A DNA stretch of 64,000 bases from JAMQKA01 sp031569985. Its GTDB lineage: Bacteria > Bacteroidota > Rhodothermia > Balneolales > Balneolaceae. The stretch's first letter is position 1. Every line of letters starts with the position of its first letter. The DNA lies in NCBI RefSeq assembly GCF_031569985.1, contig NZ_JAMQKA010000006.1, positions 62,001 through 126,000 of the forward strand, read 5' to 3'. This document shows positions 61,167 through 64,000 of this stretch, one piece after another. The notes beneath the pieces are model-generated. The model saw only the letters and a list, made by a program, of their open reading frames with translations. It had not been told where the DNA came from and searched no databases. Both the position numbers and the translations under genes were made by a program.

Positions 61167-61182
61167 AAGAGTATTTATTCTT
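61167..61182. promoter_or_regulatory. AAGA-N8-TCTT palindrome, site 7
   Basis: AAGA-GTATTTAT-TCTT with TTAA and TAAT flanks, 60 nt upstream of the 61243 gene, a promoter-proximal position. Confidence 0.45.
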
Positions 61183-61242
61183 TAATAGAATTTGCGTATC
61201 TTTTCCTTCTTGTTACAAGTTTAATTTATCAGTTATTTAAGC

Positions 61243-63051
61243 ATGTCTGAACATCTATTCCATATACCTGTTATGGGTACAGGCCATTCTATCGATTCTC
61301 CCATCCGGGTCGGACCATACGGCATCGATTCCGTAATCTCTATTGTTGATGATCTGCTGGTCGAAAAAATCCGGAAGTATTACTGCGACAAATTTGACTA
61401 TGATTACACCAATATTTCCCGCAATGCCGAGGATGGGCGCGCCCGGCGTATAACCGCTTATCTTGATACCGTACAGGAAATTGTCCAGGAAAAATTCTCG
61501 GATATCAGGAATCAGCCCTTTTTTGAAAAGAATGACAAGTCGAAATATTTCGAGATGCTCCCTGACAGCAGCACGCTTAAAGAGAAATACAACAAGCTGA
61601 CGAATACGGAGAAGGGAAGCCTGCGCGACCGCCTGGCGGTTGAACTTTCCCGGCTGATGAAACCCGGTTCCATCGATGTAAATATCATGGCCAAGGTGGA
61701 TAAGCTGAATTACACCAAGGATGATATACCGATGAGCGACGAATTTAGTGATGCCAGCGCTGCCCTCCGCGGATACGCCAGGAGCAAGGTGTCCTCCAGT
61801 TTGATACTATCCGCCGGATTCAACCCAAGACTCTACAACTACATTACGGAGTTCAAGGATTTTTACCGGGATAAAGCCGGAGCAATCAAAAAGAGGATTA
61901 TCCTGAAAGTCAGCGATTTTCGGTCGGCGCTGATTCAGGGTAAATACCTGGCCAAGAAGGGGCTGGAGGTGTTTGAATATCGCATCGAATCCGGATTAAA
62001 CTGCGGCGGGCACGCGTTTCCCTCCGACGGACACCTGCTGCCGAGCCTGCTGCGCGAGTTCCGGGAGAAAAAAGACCAGCTCGTGAAGGCTGTGCAGCCG
62101 CTGGTAGAAGATTATTATGAAAAGCATGCCGGTGGTTTTTCTGAAGACTGGGAAATTACCGAGCCCCGGCTTACCGTACAGGGGGGCATTGGCGTTAGCG
62201 GTGAGGCTGAGCGCCTACTCAAAGATTTTGGCATGGATGCCACCGGCTGGGGCAGCCCGTTCCTGCTGGTCCCCGAGGCCACAACCGTGGATAAACCAAC
62301 ACGCCGGTTGTTAAAAAATGCGGGCGAAAAGCAGTTGTATCTAAGCGGAGTATCGCCGCTGGGCGTGCCGTTTAACAACGTGCGAAACACCGGGTCGGAG
62401 CAGTGGCACCAGGAGCGCATTGAGAAGGGGAAACCGGGCTCCCCGTGTCCGAAAGGCTTCCTGAAATCGAATACCGAGTTCACCGAACAGCCTATCTGTA
62501 CGGCTTCCACCCAGTACCAGCTGCTCAAACTCGACCAGATTGCCCGGAGCGAAATGGCCGAAGAGGAAAAAGAACAAAAACGCGAAAAAGTGCTGAACAA
62601 GGCGTGTCTGTGCGATCACCTGGGCAACGGGGCACTTATAAATTTAGGAATATTGGCAGAACACCGGGCACCGCAGTCTATCTGTCCGGGCCCCAATCTT
62701 GCGTATTATGACGGGGAATACACCCTTCGCCAAATGGTTGATCATATTTACGGGTGTATCGATTCGATCGCCACTGAAGGGCGGCCCCATATGTTCGCCA
62801 AGGAGATTACCCTGTATGTGGATTACGTGGAAGAGCTTGCCGAACAGCCGGATGATCCCGTAAATATCAAAAAGCTAAAAAAGATCCAAACAAATCTTGA
62901 AGAAGGCATGGAATACTGCCTTGAAATAGCGCAGGACACTCCTTACCAGGACGAAAACCTGGCTTCGATTCCCGAAACGGTCAGCAGGCAGCGAGAACGA
63001 TTGACTACAATCTTGGATCGTTTGGAAGGGCGCGTGGCAGTTGAGGCCTGA
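61243..63051 (+). CDS. Large conserved-looking protein of unknown function
   Basis: A 602-residue protein without signal or membrane segment. Landmarks: PVMGTGHSIDSPIRVGPYGIDSVISIVDD at the start, GLNCGGHAFPSDGHLLPSLL, DATGWGSPFLLVPEATTVD, SPCPKGFLKS, KACLCDHLGNGALI and SICPGPNLAYY. The Gly-rich repeats and Gly-Gly-His stretch suggest a TIM-barrel-like cofactor domain; the scattered Cys could hold Fe-S. I recognise it only as a conserved-type protein and cannot assign activity. It lies 156 nt before hemN and carries palindrome site 7 upstream, so a role with haem or anaerobic redox is possible. Confidence 0.6.
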   Translation: MSEHLFHIPVMGTGHSIDSPIRVGPYGIDSVISIVDDLLVEKIRKYYCDKFDYDYTNISRNAEDGRARRITAYLDTVQEIVQEKFSDIRNQPFFEKNDKSKYFEMLPDSSTLKEKYNKLTNTEKGSLRDRLAVELSRLMKPGSIDVNIMAKVDKLNYTKDDIPMSDEFSDASAALRGYARSKVSSSLILSAGFNPRLYNYITEFKDFYRDKAGAIKKRIILKVSDFRSALIQGKYLAKKGLEVFEYRIESGLNCGGHAFPSDGHLLPSLLREFREKKDQLVKAVQPLVEDYYEKHAGGFSEDWEITEPRLTVQGGIGVSGEAERLLKDFGMDATGWGSPFLLVPEATTVDKPTRRLLKNAGEKQLYLSGVSPLGVPFNNVRNTGSEQWHQERIEKGKPGSPCPKGFLKSNTEFTEQPICTASTQYQLLKLDQIARSEMAEEEKEQKREKVLNKACLCDHLGNGALINLGILAEHRAPQSICPGPNLAYYDGEYTLRQMVDHIYGCIDSIATEGRPHMFAKEITLYVDYVEELAEQPDDPVNIKKLKKIQTNLEEGMEYCLEIAQDTPYQDENLASIPETVSRQRERLTTILDRLEGRVAVEA

Positions 63052-63207
63052 GCATAATTGAAATATCAGTGGTACGAGCAGGACGCTCGCACCAGTTTTT
63101 CAAGTAAAATATACATACCTATAGCTTGCGCAAGCGTCTCGCTTGTACTCGGTAATGTTACAAATAAGAATATAGAGATGAGATAGAATCCCCTGGAAGA
63201 CAACGCG

Positions 63208-64000
63208 ATGATTGACGTAGACATCGATCTTATAAAAAAGTACAACGTGCAGGGTCCCCGATATACCTCGTATCCCACGGCCGTACAGTTTCAGGATGCC
63301 GGGCGAGAGGATGTGGAGGAGTTGCACCGCTACCTGGTAAATCGGAATTCCGGGCCGCATCGCGTGTCCCTGTATTTTCATATCCCGTTCTGTTTTTCGC
63401 TCTGCTGGTATTGTGGCTGTAACAAGGTGATCACCAAAGACCAAGACCGCGGTGACGGGTATCTCGATTACCTTGAGATGGAGATGGATCAGGTAGCGGG
63501 CCTGCTGCATCCGGATTCCGAGGTAGTGCAGGTCCATTTTGGTGGGGGTACGCCCACGTTTCTGGACCCGGAACAGTTGCAGCGTTTGGGCGAAGCGATC
63601 CACAGCCGGTTTAATCTTACCGGACAAACGGAGTTTGGGGTGGAGATCGACCCCCGCCGCTGCACGCGCGAGCACATTCAAATGCTAGCAGCCATCGGAT
63701 GCAACCGTGCCTCCCTGGGCGTACAGGATACCAACGAGGAGGTACAGCAGGCGATTCACCGGATCCAGCCATTCGAACAAACCTGCCGGGTCACCGAGTG
63801 GCTGCGCGAGGTAGGGATCAGTTCCATCAACTTTGACCTGATTTACGGGCTGCCGCTGCAAACGCTCGAGACATTTCAGAAAACGATGGATGATGTGCTC
63901 CAGCTCAAGCCCGACCGTCTGGCGGTCTATAGCTATGCCCACATCCCCAGCATGATGCCCGCCCAGAAGCTGTTGAACGAGGAGGATATGCCCTCAACAG
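63208..64000 (+). CDS. hemN: Oxygen-independent coproporphyrinogen III dehydrogenase (partial)
   Basis: 264 codons visible; it runs off the right edge. Radical SAM Cys62, Cys66 and Cys69, with Cys71 next (HIPFCFSLCWYCGCNK). Also VHFGGGTPTFLDPEQL, EIDPRRCTREHI, RASLGVQDTNEEVQQAI and FDLIYGLPLQTLETF, as in HemN. It makes protoporphyrinogen IX precursors without oxygen, feeding cytochromes of this window. The start MIDVDIDLIKKYNVQGPRYTSYP is typical. Confidence 0.94.
   Translation, partial: MIDVDIDLIKKYNVQGPRYTSYPTAVQFQDAGREDVEELHRYLVNRNSGPHRVSLYFHIPFCFSLCWYCGCNKVITKDQDRGDGYLDYLEMEMDQVAGLLHPDSEVVQVHFGGGTPTFLDPEQLQRLGEAIHSRFNLTGQTEFGVEIDPRRCTREHIQMLAAIGCNRASLGVQDTNEEVQQAIHRIQPFEQTCRVTEWLREVGISSINFDLIYGLPLQTLETFQKTMDDVLQLKPDRLAVYSYAHIPSMMPAQKLLNEEDMPST

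Larger units (their letters stand above)
60755..61242. other. Intergenic region with Rrf2 remnant and palindrome site 7
   Basis: 488 nt. It contains a decayed Rrf2 gene on the minus strand (60792-61118) and palindrome site 7 (61167-61182). No intact gene is seen. Confidence 0.5.

Noticed and set aside
1..64000. CRISPR arrays, rRNA or complete tRNA genes, prophage or replication origin
   Set aside because: No regularly spaced direct repeats, no rRNA-like stretches, no integrase or phage structural genes and no DnaA-box cluster were seen by reading.

Overview
The window looks like a chromosomal segment of a Bacteroidota-type bacterium, most likely of the Balneolota/Rhodothermota side. The evidence is a SusC-style TonB receptor with an N-terminal carboxypeptidase-regulatory-like domain, a b558-type SdhC, scarce Shine-Dalgarno sequences, DUF4920 and CRTAC1-type proteins, and moderate GC with AT-rich intergenic DNA. 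This placement is inferred from protein style; no rRNA or other marker gene is present. The gene content is that of a facultatively anaerobic nitrate respirer: two molybdenum enzyme loci, nearly complete molybdopterin cofactor synthesis, a cbb3 oxidase, a nar operon and many nitrosative-stress or Fe-S-type proteins.

Layout. 1-5614 (minus): ferredoxin, DUF2249, DUF59, an NnrS-like membrane protein and a cbb3 oxidase (ccoN, a ccoO fused to an extra cytochrome c domain, a small membrane protein, a CcoP-like cytochrome cut by the window edge). 5781-7214 (plus): a degenerate RIC/ScdA-like protein and a SufR-like regulator. 7391-8794: gdhA. 9124-18823 (plus): a long run of small metabolic and redox genes (SpoIIAA-like, MmgE/PrpD, ComA-like, acyl-ACP thioesterase, three AhpD-like proteins, CopD-like, DUF488, flavodoxin, orphan SdhC, NadA, triple DUF2249). 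19126-21878: SDR, ArgC and a class I amidotransferase, separated by copies of a MITE-like repeat. 22220-26890 (minus): a NasA-like molybdoenzyme with Fe-S, Rieske, cytochrome b and small membrane subunits, divergent from a mobA-moaA pair (27021-28572). 29035-33903 (minus): isochorismatase-like hydrolase, DUF4920, methyltransferase, TonB receptor. 34146-39776: unknown protein, divergent haem-copper-like protein, P450, YiaK-like dehydrogenase. 39788-44574 (minus): TPR, CRTAC1 and multihaem cytochrome operon. 44729-50405: moaD, moaE, moeA, a moaC-moaB fusion, a molybdate transporter and a second moaA-mobA pair. 50797-58025: narC-G-H-J-I, followed by a TehA/SLAC1-like protein, a DUF59-haemerythrin fusion, an Rrf2 regulator plus a broken Rrf2 copy, a large conserved unknown protein and hemN (cut by the right edge).

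How it fits together. The Moco genes would supply bis-MGD to NarG and to the NasA-like enzyme. cbb3 oxidase and Nar are alternative quinol/cytochrome sinks at low oxygen. HemN, ferredoxin, DUF59, haemerythrin and DUF2249 proteins fit an anoxic or nitrosative lifestyle.

Beyond the genes, four things stand out: (i) a recurring intergenic palindrome, AAGA-N8-TCTT with an A-rich core, found at seven places beside these operons; (ii) a roughly 235-bp MITE-like repeat whose inverted ends supply the stop codon of a neighbouring gene at each of four copies; (iii) a Cys-rich short ORF followed by an intrinsic hairpin in front of a hydrolase gene, which looks like an attenuator; (iv) a decayed Rrf2 regulator beside an intact one.
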